Assembly (NCBI RefSeq): GCF_001905445.1
Contig: NZ_LIVQ01000006.1
Span: 124,001-188,000 of the forward strand
DNA from: Streptomyces sp. CB00455
GTDB taxonomy: Bacteria; Actinomycetota; Actinomycetes; Streptomycetales; Streptomycetaceae
Direction of reading: 5' to 3'
Length of the DNA: 64,000 nucleotides
In this document: positions 43,431 through 52,107 of the stretch, piece by piece
Position numbering within the stretch: position 1 is the stretch's first letter
Layout: the number at the start of each line of letters is the position of its first letter
Position numbers and translations under genes: made by a program
Notes under the pieces: model-generated
What the model saw: the letters and a program-made list of their open reading frames with translations, nothing else
Databases searched by the model: none
Told to the model about the DNA's origin: nothing

Positions 43431-46283
43431 CTACGAGCCCTCGGGCTTGAGGGTCAGGGTGTCGACGGTGGCCTTGTCTACCGCCTCCTTGCCGAAGGGC
43501 CAGTCCAGCAGCTCGCCCTTGCCCCACATCGTCGTCTGGTCGGTGTAGTTGCCGTGGTACGCGTGGCCGGAGGCGCCCGTCAGGTTGATGTAGCGGGACT
43601 TGTCGAGGTCGTTGAGGTTGACGACCATCCGCATGGAGGGCACCCAGGTGACCCCGTAGCCGCTGGAGGCGTTCCAGCCGGTCGCGTTGACGGTGGCCTC
43701 GCCGCCGCCCAGGTTCCACGGGCCGCGGTTGAGGAGCCACTGCATGTAGCCGGGGCCCTCGGTGCCGATCGTCTGGTTCTTCAGCGTCAGCTGGTGCAGG
43801 CGGCCCCAGCTCCAGGTGGACTGGTCCTTGCCGAGCTTGGCCGTCAGCTCCCAGCGGGCGTCCTCCATGGCCCGTGCGAACAGCTCGTCGCGGGTGGTGA
43901 CCGCCGGGGCGGTGATGCTCTTCTTCGGCGAGCTCCACCAGGGGGACTTCTCGTCCTTGACGAGGCGGCGGACCACCTCGAACCAGCGGTCGCCGCCGTC
44001 GGGCTGCGCCGAGTCGGAGCCGCGGGTGCCGCATTCGCGGACCGTCTTGGCGAGGTCGTCGGCCGGACCGGTGCCGTTGCTGCGCACGTTCATGCAACTG
44101 CCCTCGATGCGCAGCTCCTTCGGCATCTTGTCGCCGAAGGCCAGCTTGAGGATGTTGCGCCAGACCGCGTTGAAGTAGGCGGCGGCCGCGGAGTCGGGCT
44201 CCTGGGTGTAGTTCCAGCCGTCGAGGAGCTTCTGCGCGGAGCGCACGGCCGGATCCGAGACCTCGATCTTGGCCAGCATCGGGGTCAGCAGCGCGGCGAT
44301 CTCGCTGCTGTTGTCCATCTGCATGGTGCGCATGTCGTCGGTCGAGATCTTGCCGCTGTCCTTGATCTTCGCCTCGATGAGGTCGTTGATCCGCTGGCTG
44401 CGGGCGCCGTAGCCCCAGTCGGTGGTCAGCAGGTTCGGGTACTTGCCCGCGCCGGTGCCCGGCTCGGCCACGGCCTGGTTGGCGGTGACGATGTAGCCGC
44501 GGGAGGGGTTGAAGTCCCAGGGCAGCTCGTTCTGCGGGATGTAGCCGTCCTTGCCGTCCTTGCCGGCCTTCCAGGCGTACTTGGAGTCCCAGCCGGGGGC
44601 CGGCATGCGGCCGTCGCCCTGGCCGCGGACCGGGATCCGGCCCGGGGCCTGGTAGCCGATGTTGCCCTTGTTGTCGGCGTAGATCATGTTCTGCGAGGGG
44701 ACCTCGAAGTCGGCTGCCGCCTGGCGGAAGGCCGCGAAGTCCTTCGCCCTGTCGAGCTTGAAGACCGCGTCCATCGACTTGCCCGGGTCCAGGGCGGTCC
44801 AGCGCAGGGCCACGGCGTAGCCGTCGCCGCGGTCGGGGGCGGAGCTCGCGACGGGAGCGCGGTCGCCCACCGAGGCGAGCTCCTCGCTGCGGTCGGAGAT
44901 CAGCGGACCGTTGTTGGTGGTGCGGACGGTGATCTTCTTGCTTGTGCCGCCCGCGATCTTGATGACCTCTTCGCGGGTGGCGAAGGGGACCACCTTGTTG
45001 TCGTAGACGTAGCCCTCGGGCCTCACCTGCTCCAGGTAGAGGTCGGTGACGTCCGCGCCGAGGTTGGTCATGCCCCAGGCGATGTCGGCGTTGTGGCCTA
45101 TGACGACGCCGGGCATGCCGGAGAAGGTGAAGCCGGCCACGTCGTACTGGCAGCGCTCCGAGGCCGCGCGGCAGTGCAGGCCCATCTGGTACCAGACCGA
45201 GGGCAGCTGCGGGGACAGGTGCGGGTCGTTCGCGAGCAGCGGCTTGCCGGTGGTCGTGTAGCGGCCCGAGACGACCCAGGAGTTCGAACCGATGCCGCTG
45301 CCGTTGGGGCCGAGGATCGCGGGGATCTCGTCCAGGGTCTCGGCGAGCGAGGTGAGCTGGGTGCGCAGGCCCACGGTCGCGCCCTGCGCGGTGGCGTTGT
45401 CGGCGAGCCCGGTGGACGATCCGGCGGCGGAGTTCGCGGAGACCGGCGAAGCGGGAGCGCTGCCGGAGCCCGAGCCGCCGGCGGAGCCGCCGCCCGTGGA
45501 ACCGGCGCCGGCGGAGCCGCCCTGGGGCGTGTACTTGCCGCCGTCGACCTTGCCGCCGTCGACGATCGGCCTGTTCCGGTCGTAGGGGTACGGCGGGTAG
45601 AGCTCGTCGATCTGCGCCGGCGTGAGCTTGCTCGCCATCAGCGCGCGGTCGATCTCGTCCTGCATGTTGCCGCGCAGGTCCCAGGCCATCGCCTTGAGCC
45701 AGGCCACCGAGTCCACCGGCGTCCACTGCTCGGGCCGGTAGCCGTCGCTCAGCTTGAGGGCGGCGTGCTCGACGGAGAGGTCCTTGCCGGACTTCCCCTT
45801 CAGGTACGCGTTGACCCCGTCGGCGTAGGCCTGCAGGTACTTCTTCGTGGGCTCCGAGAGCTTGGTGTCGTACTCGGCCTGGGCCACCTGGCGCCAGCCC
45901 AGCGTGCGCAGGAAGGCGTCGGTCTCCACCTGGCCCGCGCCGAACATCTCGGAGAGCCGGCCCGAGGTCATGTGACGGCGTACGTCCATTTCCCAGAACC
46001 GGTCCTGCGCGTGCACGAAGCCCTGCGCGCGGAAGAGGTCTTCGTCGCTGTCGGCGTAGAGCTGGGGGATCCCGTGCTCGTCGCGCTTGACGTCCACGGT
46101 CCCGGCGAGGCCCGGCACCTTGAGGGATCCGGTCGTCTGGGGGAAGGAGGCGCGCACGCTGTCCACGCTCCAGTACGCCCCGTAGCCGAGGCCCGCGAAG
46201 AGAGCCAGGACCAGAACGAGCACGATCAGACGGGCGCGTCGTCCCTTCTTCTTGACGGGAGGAGCGGATTCGTTGGCGGGCAT
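43431..46283 (-). CDS. Penicillin acylase-family Ntn hydrolase
   Basis: 950 residues. After a basic tail (VKKKGRRARL) and an anchor (LIVLVLVLALFAGLGYGAYW), the N-terminal chain contains VKRDEHGIPQLYADSDEDLFRAQG and HAQDRFWEMDVRR. The autocatalytic site is GIG-Ser333-NSWVVSG, where self-cleavage frees Ser333 as nucleophile. LANDPHLSPQLPSVWYQ follows. A Gly/Ser/Ala linker (about residues 255-300) sits just before it and fits the excised spacer. AAGGA lies five bases before the ATG. It hydrolyses an amide such as an acyl-homoserine lactone, lipopeptide or beta-lactam side chain outside the cell; true substrate unknown. Confidence 0.92.
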   Translation of the reverse strand: MPANESAPPVKKKGRRARLIVLVLVLALFAGLGYGAYWSVDSVRASFPQTTGSLKVPGLAGTVDVKRDEHGIPQLYADSDEDLFRAQGFVHAQDRFWEMDVRRHMTSGRLSEMFGAGQVETDAFLRTLGWRQVAQAEYDTKLSEPTKKYLQAYADGVNAYLKGKSGKDLSVEHAALKLSDGYRPEQWTPVDSVAWLKAMAWDLRGNMQDEIDRALMASKLTPAQIDELYPPYPYDRNRPIVDGGKVDGGKYTPQGGSAGAGSTGGGSAGGSGSGSAPASPVSANSAAGSSTGLADNATAQGATVGLRTQLTSLAETLDEIPAILGPNGSGIGSNSWVVSGRYTTTGKPLLANDPHLSPQLPSVWYQMGLHCRAASERCQYDVAGFTFSGMPGVVIGHNADIAWGMTNLGADVTDLYLEQVRPEGYVYDNKVVPFATREEVIKIAGGTSKKITVRTTNNGPLISDRSEELASVGDRAPVASSAPDRGDGYAVALRWTALDPGKSMDAVFKLDRAKDFAAFRQAAADFEVPSQNMIYADNKGNIGYQAPGRIPVRGQGDGRMPAPGWDSKYAWKAGKDGKDGYIPQNELPWDFNPSRGYIVTANQAVAEPGTGAGKYPNLLTTDWGYGARSQRINDLIEAKIKDSGKISTDDMRTMQMDNSSEIAALLTPMLAKIEVSDPAVRSAQKLLDGWNYTQEPDSAAAAYFNAVWRNILKLAFGDKMPKELRIEGSCMNVRSNGTGPADDLAKTVRECGTRGSDSAQPDGGDRWFEVVRRLVKDEKSPWWSSPKKSITAPAVTTRDELFARAMEDARWELTAKLGKDQSTWSWGRLHQLTLKNQTIGTEGPGYMQWLLNRGPWNLGGGEATVNATGWNASSGYGVTWVPSMRMVVNLNDLDKSRYINLTGASGHAYHGNYTDQTTMWGKGELLDWPFGKEAVDKATVDTLTLKPEGS

Positions 46284-46522
46284 CGCTGTCCTTAGAGGGG
46301 CAGGGTGGTCCTGGGAGTGCTGGGAGCAACCATAGGCGCAGGACCGTACTCGTTGATCCGCCAGGGGTCGGGCTGCCGAGGACAAGGGCGGAGCGCCGTT
46401 TCACAATGTGGGTATCACGTAAAGACTCCGTCAAAGATTAGGTAAAGTAACGAAGTACTTGCCGGATGCGCCCGCCCGGGAGGAACGATCCGCCGGGCGT
46501 GCTACGAGGAAAGGGCCGCCCG

Positions 46523-48037
46523 CTGACTGTCCACACGCTCAATGAGCTTCTGCTGGTCTGCTCGCTCGTGCTGCTCGTCGCCGTCGCGGCGGTACGCATC
46601 TCTTCACGCAGCGGCCTTCCCAGCCTGCTCATCTACCTCGGCATAGGCATCGCGATAGGCCAGGACGGCATCGGCAACGTCGTATTCGACAACGCCGAGC
46701 TGACTCAGGTCATCGGTTATGCCGCGCTCGTCGTGATCCTCGCCGAGGGTGGTCTGGGCACCAAGTGGAAAGAGATCAAGCCGGCCCTCCCGGCGGCGGT
46801 CACGCTGTCGCTGGTGGGCGTCGCGATCAGTGTGGGCATCACGGCCGCGGGGGCGCACTACCTCGTCGGCCTGGAGTGGCGCCAGGCCCTTCTGATCGGC
46901 GCGGTCGTCTCCTCGACCGATGCCGCGGCCGTGTTCTCGGTCCTGCGCAAGGTCCCGCTCCCCTCCCGGATCACGGGTGTGCTGGAGGCGGAGTCCGGCT
47001 TCAATGACGCACCCGTCGTCATCCTGGTCGTGGCCTTCTCGACGGTGGGGCCGGTGGACCAGTGGTACGTCCTCCTCGGAACGATCGCCTTGGAGCTGGC
47101 GATCGGCGCCGCGATCGGCCTGACGGTCGGTTTCCTCGGCGCGTACGGCCTGCGGCACGTGGCACTGCCCGCCTCGGGCCTCTACCCGATCGCCGTGATG
47201 GCCATCGCCGTGACGGCGTACGCGGCCGGCGCGATGGCGCACGGTTCCGGCTTCCTCGCCGTCTACCTGGCCGCGATGCTGCTCGGGAACGCGAAGCTCC
47301 CGCACTGGCCGGCCACGCGGGGGTTCGCGGACGGGCTCGGCTGGATCGCCCAGATCGGCATGTTCGTGCTGCTGGGCCTGCTGGTCACGCCGCACGAGCT
47401 GGTGCACGACTTCTGGCCGGCCGTGGTCATCGGGCTGGTGCTGACGATGGTGGCGCGGCCGCTGGAGGTCTTCGTCAGCCTGCTGCCCTTCCGGATCCCG
47501 TGGCAGGAGCAGGTCCTGATGTCGTGGGCCGGCCTGCGCGGCGCCGTGCCCATCATCCTGGCGACGATCCCGATGGTGTCCGGGATCGAGGGCAGCGACC
47601 GGGTCTTCAACATCGTCTTCGTGCTGGTCGTCGTCTACACCCTGGTGCAGGGGCCGACCCTGCCGTGGCTGGCGCGCACGCTCCGGCTCGGGGACTCGGA
47701 GGAGTCCGCCTCGGATCTCGGCATCGAGTCGGCGCCGCTGGAGAAGCTGCGCGGGCACCTGCTCTCCTTCGCGATCCCGCCCGCCTCGCGGATGCACGGG
47801 GTCGAGGTGGGTGAGCTGCGCCTGCCGTCGGGGGCGTCGGTGACGCTCGTGGTCCGGGACGCCAAGAGCTTCGTACCGGCGCCGTCGACGGTGCTGCGGC
47901 GCGGGGACGAACTGCTGGTCGTCGCGACCGACCCGGTGCGGGACGCCGCCGAGGCGCGGCTGCGGGCGGTGGCGCTGGGCGGCAAGCTGGCCGGGTGGCT
48001 GGGGACGGGCGGGCACGGACCCGCGGGGCGGCGGTGA
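46523..48037 (+). CDS. K+(Na+)/H+ antiporter, CPA1 family, CTG start likely
   Basis: 504 residues. About twelve membrane segments with GIGIAIGQDGIG, VVSSTDAAAVFSVLR and the ion-binding SGFNDAPVVILVV. The C-terminal regulatory module (about 395-490) is a TrkA-C/RCK-C domain (MHGVEVGELRLPSGASVTLVV, RRGDELLVVATDP). In other Streptomyces, as I recall, the protein starts TVH directly after a GTG or ATG. Here the matching codon is CTG at 46523, preceded by GAGGAAAGG eight bases away. In-frame ATG 46466 and GTG 46499 lack a ribosome site at proper distance. RCK-C suggests control by a nucleotide such as c-di-AMP. Confidence 0.85.
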   Translation: MTVHTLNELLLVCSLVLLVAVAAVRISSRSGLPSLLIYLGIGIAIGQDGIGNVVFDNAELTQVIGYAALVVILAEGGLGTKWKEIKPALPAAVTLSLVGVAISVGITAAGAHYLVGLEWRQALLIGAVVSSTDAAAVFSVLRKVPLPSRITGVLEAESGFNDAPVVILVVAFSTVGPVDQWYVLLGTIALELAIGAAIGLTVGFLGAYGLRHVALPASGLYPIAVMAIAVTAYAAGAMAHGSGFLAVYLAAMLLGNAKLPHWPATRGFADGLGWIAQIGMFVLLGLLVTPHELVHDFWPAVVIGLVLTMVARPLEVFVSLLPFRIPWQEQVLMSWAGLRGAVPIILATIPMVSGIEGSDRVFNIVFVLVVVYTLVQGPTLPWLARTLRLGDSEESASDLGIESAPLEKLRGHLLSFAIPPASRMHGVEVGELRLPSGASVTLVVRDAKSFVPAPSTVLRRGDELLVVATDPVRDAAEARLRAVALGGKLAGWLGTGGHGPAGRR

Positions 48038-48462
48038 TCGAACGGCCCCGCGGCCGTGGCCCGGTCCGGTGCGGGCGGGCAGCGCCCCGCACGTCGGAGC
48101 GCCGTTCTCGTTCCGCCGTCTCCGCCGGCGTTTGACCCGGTATGGCCGCGCACGGCGGTCCGTCGCGCGAAGCCCGCGTCAATCCCAGGTGAGGGTAGGC
48201 GTTGTCGCCGTAATCACAGGGCGTGACCGAGGCTTTCCCTGTACGATGAAGGCACACCAGATCGAACCAACTCTGCCTGACGCAGAGCTGGCGCGACCGC
48301 AAAGCGGCCGTGGCACCCTCCCGCAGTGGGCGCCCAGGTATCACTCGGTTCTGCGCAAGAGGACAGCTCTCGGGGCTCCCACATGTACGGGTGCGGTCGC
48401 TCACGAGGCGGCGCACCGTCCGCAGACGGGGACGCTCTACCAGGCAGCGGAAAGGCAAGGCC
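48038..48462. promoter_or_regulatory. 425-base leader region of the MFS gene
   Basis: No protein of ordinary codon use. TACGAT (48242-48247) is a -10 candidate, implying a leader of about 210 bases. It contains the hairpin CTCTGC/GCAGAG (48276-48292 area) and CCGCaaaGCGG, then a short reading frame that ends across the MFS start codon. The design resembles a translation-coupled leader that could sense ribosome-acting drugs. Confidence 0.35.
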
Positions 48463-48466
48463 GTGA
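48383..48466 (+). CDS. Candidate leader peptide, 27 codons
   Basis: MYGCGRSRGGAPSADGDALP then GSGKARP, ending in a TGA that overlaps the GTG start of the MFS gene (GTGA). A longer form from GTG 48326 adds 19 codons. Third positions are not strongly G/C-biased, so selection on the peptide itself is doubtful; coupling may be the point. Confidence 0.25.
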   Translation: MYGCGRSRGGAPSADGDALPGSGKARP

Positions 48467-49797
48467 CATCCGCGGTCACGACCGACACGTCCGCCCGCCC
48501 CGGTTACGGGCAGCTCCTGCGCACTCCCGGCGCCCTCGGCTTCGTACTCCCCGGCTTCGCCGCCCGGCTCCCCTTCGGCATGCTGACCATCAGCATCCTG
48601 CTGCTCATCCAGCACACCACCGGCTCCTACGGCAGCGCGGGCGTCGTCGCCGCCGTCACCGGCATCTCGATGGCGCTGTCCGCCCCCCTGATGGGCATCT
48701 TCACCGACCGGCTCGGCCAGAGCGCCGTCCTGGTGCCGGTGGTCCTCACGCACGCCACCGCCGTCAGCGGCCTCGCCGCACTCGCCCTGATGGGCGCGCC
48801 GGTGTGGGCCCTGGCGCTCGCGGCCGTCCCGGCCGGCGCCTCGGTGCCGCAGGTCGGGCCGATGGTCCGGGCCCGCTGGGCGGCCAGGCTCGAAGGTTCG
48901 CCCCTGCTGCCGACGGCCGCGGCCTTCGAGTCCGTCACCGACGAGTTCACCTTCGTCGTCGGCCCGGTCCTGGCGACCGCGCTGTGCACCGGCGTCCACC
49001 CGGCCGCCGGCCTGGTCACCGAGGCCACGCTGACGCTGCTCGGCGGCCTGCTCTTCGCGGCCCGCCGGGCCACCCAGCCCAAGCCGCACGCCCCGTCGGC
49101 CACCGGTGAGAAGCGCGCCTTCGCGCTGTCCTACCCCGGCCTGCGCGTCCTGATCTTCGCCTTCCTCGGGATCGGCGCCGTCTTCGGCGGCATGCAGGTC
49201 TCGCTCGCCGCCTTCTCCAACGAGATCGGCAACCCGGGCGCGAACGGCCTGCTCTACGGCGTCTTCGCGGCCGGCAACATGATCGCGGGCATCGTCTGCG
49301 GTGCGGTCGCCTGGAAGATCGGCCCGCGCCGCCGGCTGATCCTCGGCTACCTGGGCCTGACCGCCGCGGCGTCGGTCCTGTGGGCCGCCGACTCGATGAT
49401 CGTGCTGGGCGCGCTCGGCCTGGTCGTCGGCCTCTTCATCGCCCCGGCCCTGATCACCGGTTACACGATGGTCGAGCAGCTCGTACCGGCCGGCGCCCGG
49501 ACCGAGGCCTTCACCTGGCTGACCGGTTCCATCGCCTTCGGCCAGGCCATCGCCGTCACGCTGGCCGGCCGCCTGACGGACGCGCACGGTTCCTCGTACG
49601 GCTTCCTGGTCCCCATGGCGGCCACCGCGCTCGCACTGGTCACCCTGCTGGCCCTGCGCGCGAAGCTGGCGCCGAAGGCCCCGAGCCGGATCGTGAACAC
49701 CTCCGCGCCGGCCGCGCCGTCGCAGCCCGCGGCGGAGGCGCGCGGCCGGGTGAACGAGCGTGGGATGGGTCACCGCAGGCCGGTGACGGTGGACTGA
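48463..49797 (+). CDS. MFS transporter
   Basis: 444 residues with twelve predicted membrane segments. FTDRLGQSAVLVPVV between helices 2 and 3 is the MFS loop motif (G-x-x-x-D-R-x-G-R). The second half has AFLGIGAVFGGMQVSLAAF and a C-terminal Arg/Pro tail outside the membrane. Probably an exporter of small molecules. GTG start at 48463 follows AAAGG, and overlaps the stop of a possible leader peptide. Substrate unknown. Confidence 0.88.
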   Translation: MTSAVTTDTSARPGYGQLLRTPGALGFVLPGFAARLPFGMLTISILLLIQHTTGSYGSAGVVAAVTGISMALSAPLMGIFTDRLGQSAVLVPVVLTHATAVSGLAALALMGAPVWALALAAVPAGASVPQVGPMVRARWAARLEGSPLLPTAAAFESVTDEFTFVVGPVLATALCTGVHPAAGLVTEATLTLLGGLLFAARRATQPKPHAPSATGEKRAFALSYPGLRVLIFAFLGIGAVFGGMQVSLAAFSNEIGNPGANGLLYGVFAAGNMIAGIVCGAVAWKIGPRRRLILGYLGLTAAASVLWAADSMIVLGALGLVVGLFIAPALITGYTMVEQLVPAGARTEAFTWLTGSIAFGQAIAVTLAGRLTDAHGSSYGFLVPMAATALALVTLLALRAKLAPKAPSRIVNTSAPAAPSQPAAEARGRVNERGMGHRRPVTVD

Positions 49798-49827
49798 TCC
49801 GCCGGAATACGTCACCATGGAGCGTCG

Positions 49828-49851
49828 TTAGCACTCATTGAGTGAGAGTGC
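49828..49851 (+). promoter_or_regulatory. CIRCE element (HrcA operator)
   Basis: TTAGCACTC, nine bases, then GAGTGC, against the consensus TTAGCACTC-N9-GAGTGCTAA; only the last three bases of the right arm differ. It ends 13 bases before the GTG start and overlaps the ribosome-site region. Confidence 0.8.
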
Positions 49852-49864
49852 CAGGAGGAAATTC

Positions 49865-50173
49865 GTGCCGACCTACCAGTACCAGTGCACCGAGTGCGGT
49901 GAGGGCCTTGAGGCCGTGCAGAAGTTCACCGATGACGCGCTGACCGCGTGCCCGAACTGTGACGGACGCCTGAAGAAGGTGTTCTCCGCGGTCGGCATCG
50001 TCTTCAAGGGATCCGGTTTCTACCGGAACGACAGCCGCGGCGCTTCGTCGAGCAGCACCCCCGCCTCGAAGCCCGCCCCGTCGTCGACGACGTCGGCCCC
50101 CGCCGCCGCGTCTGCCGCTTCGTCCTCCTCGGCGTCGTCGGGCACGAGCAGCAGCTCCACCTCGGCTGCCTGA
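49865..50173 (+). CDS. FmdB/Ruc-type zinc-ribbon chaperone
   Basis: 102 residues. Two CxxC knuckles in YQYQCTECGEGLEAVQKF and TACPNCDGRLKKVFSAVG bind one zinc, followed by a disordered Ser/Ala/Pro tail (about 55-102). This is the design of M. tuberculosis Rv0991c (Ruc), a redox-activated chaperone under heat-shock control and located near fthC and galU (recalled). The CIRCE element upstream supports heat-shock control here. GTG start at 49865 with AGGAGGAA four bases away; the ATG/GTG codons farther upstream would include the operator. Confidence 0.88.
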   Translation: MPTYQYQCTECGEGLEAVQKFTDDALTACPNCDGRLKKVFSAVGIVFKGSGFYRNDSRGASSSSTPASKPAPSSTTSAPAAASAASSSSASSGTSSSSTSAA

Positions 50174-50186
50174 CCGCTCCGCGCCG

Positions 50187-50216
50187 GACCCCGCCGCCCC
50201 TTCGGGCAGCGGGGTC
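50187..50216 (+). terminator. Terminator after the zinc-ribbon gene
   Basis: GACCCCGCcGCCC and GGGCaGCGGGGTC form a 13-base stem with one mismatch and a CTTC loop, 14 bases past the stop. Confidence 0.75.
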
Positions 50217-50244
50217 TTCGGCATGCCCGGTTAGGGTGTGGTCC

Positions 50245-51078
50245 ATGGTGAACGCAGAGATCGGTGTCATCGGCGGCTCGGGCTTCTACTCCTTCCTGGA
50301 GGACGTCTCCGAGGTCCCGGTGGAAACCCCGTACGGGCCTCCCAGCGACTGCCTGTACGTCGGTGAGCTGGCCGGCCGCCAGGTGGCCTTCCTGCCGCGG
50401 CACGGGCGCAGCCACACCGTCCCGCCGCACAGGATCAACTACCGGGCCAACCTGTGGGCGCTGCGCTCGGTCGGTGTCCGCCAGGTGCTGGGCCCGTGCG
50501 CGGTCGGCGGCCTGCGCGCCGAGTACGGCCCGGGCACGCTCCTCGTTCCCGACCAGCTCGTCGACCGTACGAAGTCGCGGGCACAGACCTTCTTCAACGG
50601 GGAGCCACTGCCCGACGGCAGCGTCCCGAACGTCGTGCACACCACCTTCGCGGACCCGTACTGCCCGGTGGGGCGCGGGGTGGCGCTGGCGGCCGCGCGG
50701 GGCCGCGACTGGGAACCCGTGGACGGCGGCACGATGGTCGTCATCGAGGGCCCGCGGTTCTCGACGCGCGCCGAGTCGCGCTGGCACGCGGCGGCGGGCT
50801 GGTCCGTGGTCGGCATGACCGGGCACCCTGAGGCGGTCCTAGCCCGGGAACTGGGGCTCTGCTACACCTCGATGGCGCTGGTCACGGACCTGGACGCGGG
50901 TGCAGAGACGGGCGAGGGCGTCTCCCACACGGAGGTCCTCAAGGTCTTCGGCGAGAATGTCGGCCGGCTGCGCGAGGTCCTCTTCGACGCGGTGGCCGCG
51001 CTCCCGGCGACGGAATCCCGGGCCTGCCTGTGCACGCACGCCCATGACGGGTGGGACCTGGGGATCGAGCTGCCGTAG
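50245..51078 (+). CDS. S-methyl-5'-thioadenosine phosphorylase
   Basis: 277 residues; cleaves methylthioadenosine to adenine and methylthioribose-1-phosphate in methionine salvage. Motifs: IGVIGGSGFYSFL, FLPRHGRSHTVPPHRINYRAN (phosphate site), DQLVDRTKSR, VVIEGPRFSTRAESRWHAAAG, and VVGMTGHPEAVLARELGLCY. TAGGGT lies seven bases before the ATG (leaderless candidate). A family I purine phosphorylase with adenosine-type pocket; some actinobacterial members accept adenosine as well. Complete. Confidence 0.92.
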   Translation: MVNAEIGVIGGSGFYSFLEDVSEVPVETPYGPPSDCLYVGELAGRQVAFLPRHGRSHTVPPHRINYRANLWALRSVGVRQVLGPCAVGGLRAEYGPGTLLVPDQLVDRTKSRAQTFFNGEPLPDGSVPNVVHTTFADPYCPVGRGVALAAARGRDWEPVDGGTMVVIEGPRFSTRAESRWHAAAGWSVVGMTGHPEAVLARELGLCYTSMALVTDLDAGAETGEGVSHTEVLKVFGENVGRLREVLFDAVAALPATESRACLCTHAHDGWDLGIELP

Positions 51079-51240
51079 GGCCCCGCCCGCCCCGGGGGTG
51101 ACCCGTGGGGGTGACGGGGTTGTCCACAAGGCGGGGGTCGTCCACAGGGCGGAGCGGGATCGGGCGGAAGGCCGGATCGTGGGCGGTGTCCGGGCGCAGG
51201 GTCCGGGCACAGCGACTCGATCCGTCTGGTGGTGGCCCTC

Positions 51241-51984
51241 ATGTCCCGTACGTCCGTGCCCTTTTCGGCGTCTTGCGACCCGCCCCCCGCAGCCCCTGTG
51301 CCGGGCTCGCCCCGAGCCTCCTCGCCGGGCCTCCCGGCGCGCACCTCCCAAGGCTTCCCGGCGGGCTCGTCCCAGGGCGTCCCGCCGGGCTTTTCGTCCG
51401 GTTCTTCGCCCGGCCCTTCGTCCGGTTCTCCGTCCGGTTCTCCGTCCGGCTCCGCGCCGGCCCCGTCCGTGGCGTTCTCTCCCGGCGACTTCCCGGGTGC
51501 CTGCTCTTCCACGTGTCCCCCCGCGCGGCCCGTCCCGCCGTTTCCGCCGCTGCGGGTCGGGCGGGACGGGGACCGGCTGCGCCGGGCCCTGAGGCGGCGG
51601 CGCAGGGCCATCGCGGCGGGACTGGCCGTCGCGGCGGCGGCGCTGGCCGTGGGCGGGACGGAGGCCCAGGCCTCCCGGGCCGCGCCGCCGCCCGAAGTGA
51701 AACCGTCGCCCGCGGCGGTGCGTACGGTGTCGGCCCCGGTGCGCATCGCGGACGCGGCGACGGTGCGGCTGCTGCGCCCCGGCGACCGGGTCGACGTGGT
51801 GGCGGCCGAGCGGGCGGGGCCGCCGCGGCTGGTGGCGGCCGGGGCGCGCGTCGCCGCCGTTCCCCCTGCGGAGCAGGACGCCCGGGACGGCGGGGCGCTG
51901 GTGGTCCTGTCGGTGCCCCGGGACACCGCGCGGGAGCTCGTGGGGGCGGGCACGACGGCCCGACTGGCGGTGACGTTGTGCTGA
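51241..51984 (+). CDS. SAF/RcpC-domain membrane protein
   Basis: 247 residues. The N-terminal ~95 are Ser/Pro/Gly-rich with 12-bp DNA repeats. A basic patch (RLRRALRRRRR) then an anchor (AIAAGLAVAAAALAVGG) follows at about 115-140. The outer part from APVRIADAATVRLLRPGDRVDVVAAE to the end (VPRDTARELVGAGTTARLAV) resembles the SAF/RcpC (CpaB) domain of Flp pilus assembly. No other pilus genes are in view. Start is uncertain: the ATG at 51241 has only GGTGG upstream. It lies 123 bases before mscL. Confidence 0.7.
   Translation: MSRTSVPFSASCDPPPAAPVPGSPRASSPGLPARTSQGFPAGSSQGVPPGFSSGSSPGPSSGSPSGSPSGSAPAPSVAFSPGDFPGACSSTCPPARPVPPFPPLRVGRDGDRLRRALRRRRRAIAAGLAVAAAALAVGGTEAQASRAAPPPEVKPSPAAVRTVSAPVRIADAATVRLLRPGDRVDVVAAERAGPPRLVAAGARVAAVPPAEQDARDGGALVVLSVPRDTARELVGAGTTARLAVTLC
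51395..51454. repeat. 12-bp tandem repeat in the SAF-domain gene
   Basis: Five units of CGTCCGGTTCTC type (one degenerate) encode SSGSP/GSPS repeats. Confidence 0.85.
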
Positions 51985-52107
51985 TGCGCACGGGCGGGCG
52001 GTCAAGTCCCCACGGAACGGACCTCGCGGGGACAGGCCGCGCCCGGACTGCCGTAGCTTTCGGAGGCATTGGCTCCGTGTTCTGCATATGTGAAGAAAGG
52101 CTCAGTG

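Noticed and set aside
42778..46434. A 1218-codon minus-strand frame overlapping the acylase
   Set aside because: It is a different frame of the same DNA as the acylase gene (and antisense to the cyclo-ligase), Arg-rich and lacking Ntn motifs.
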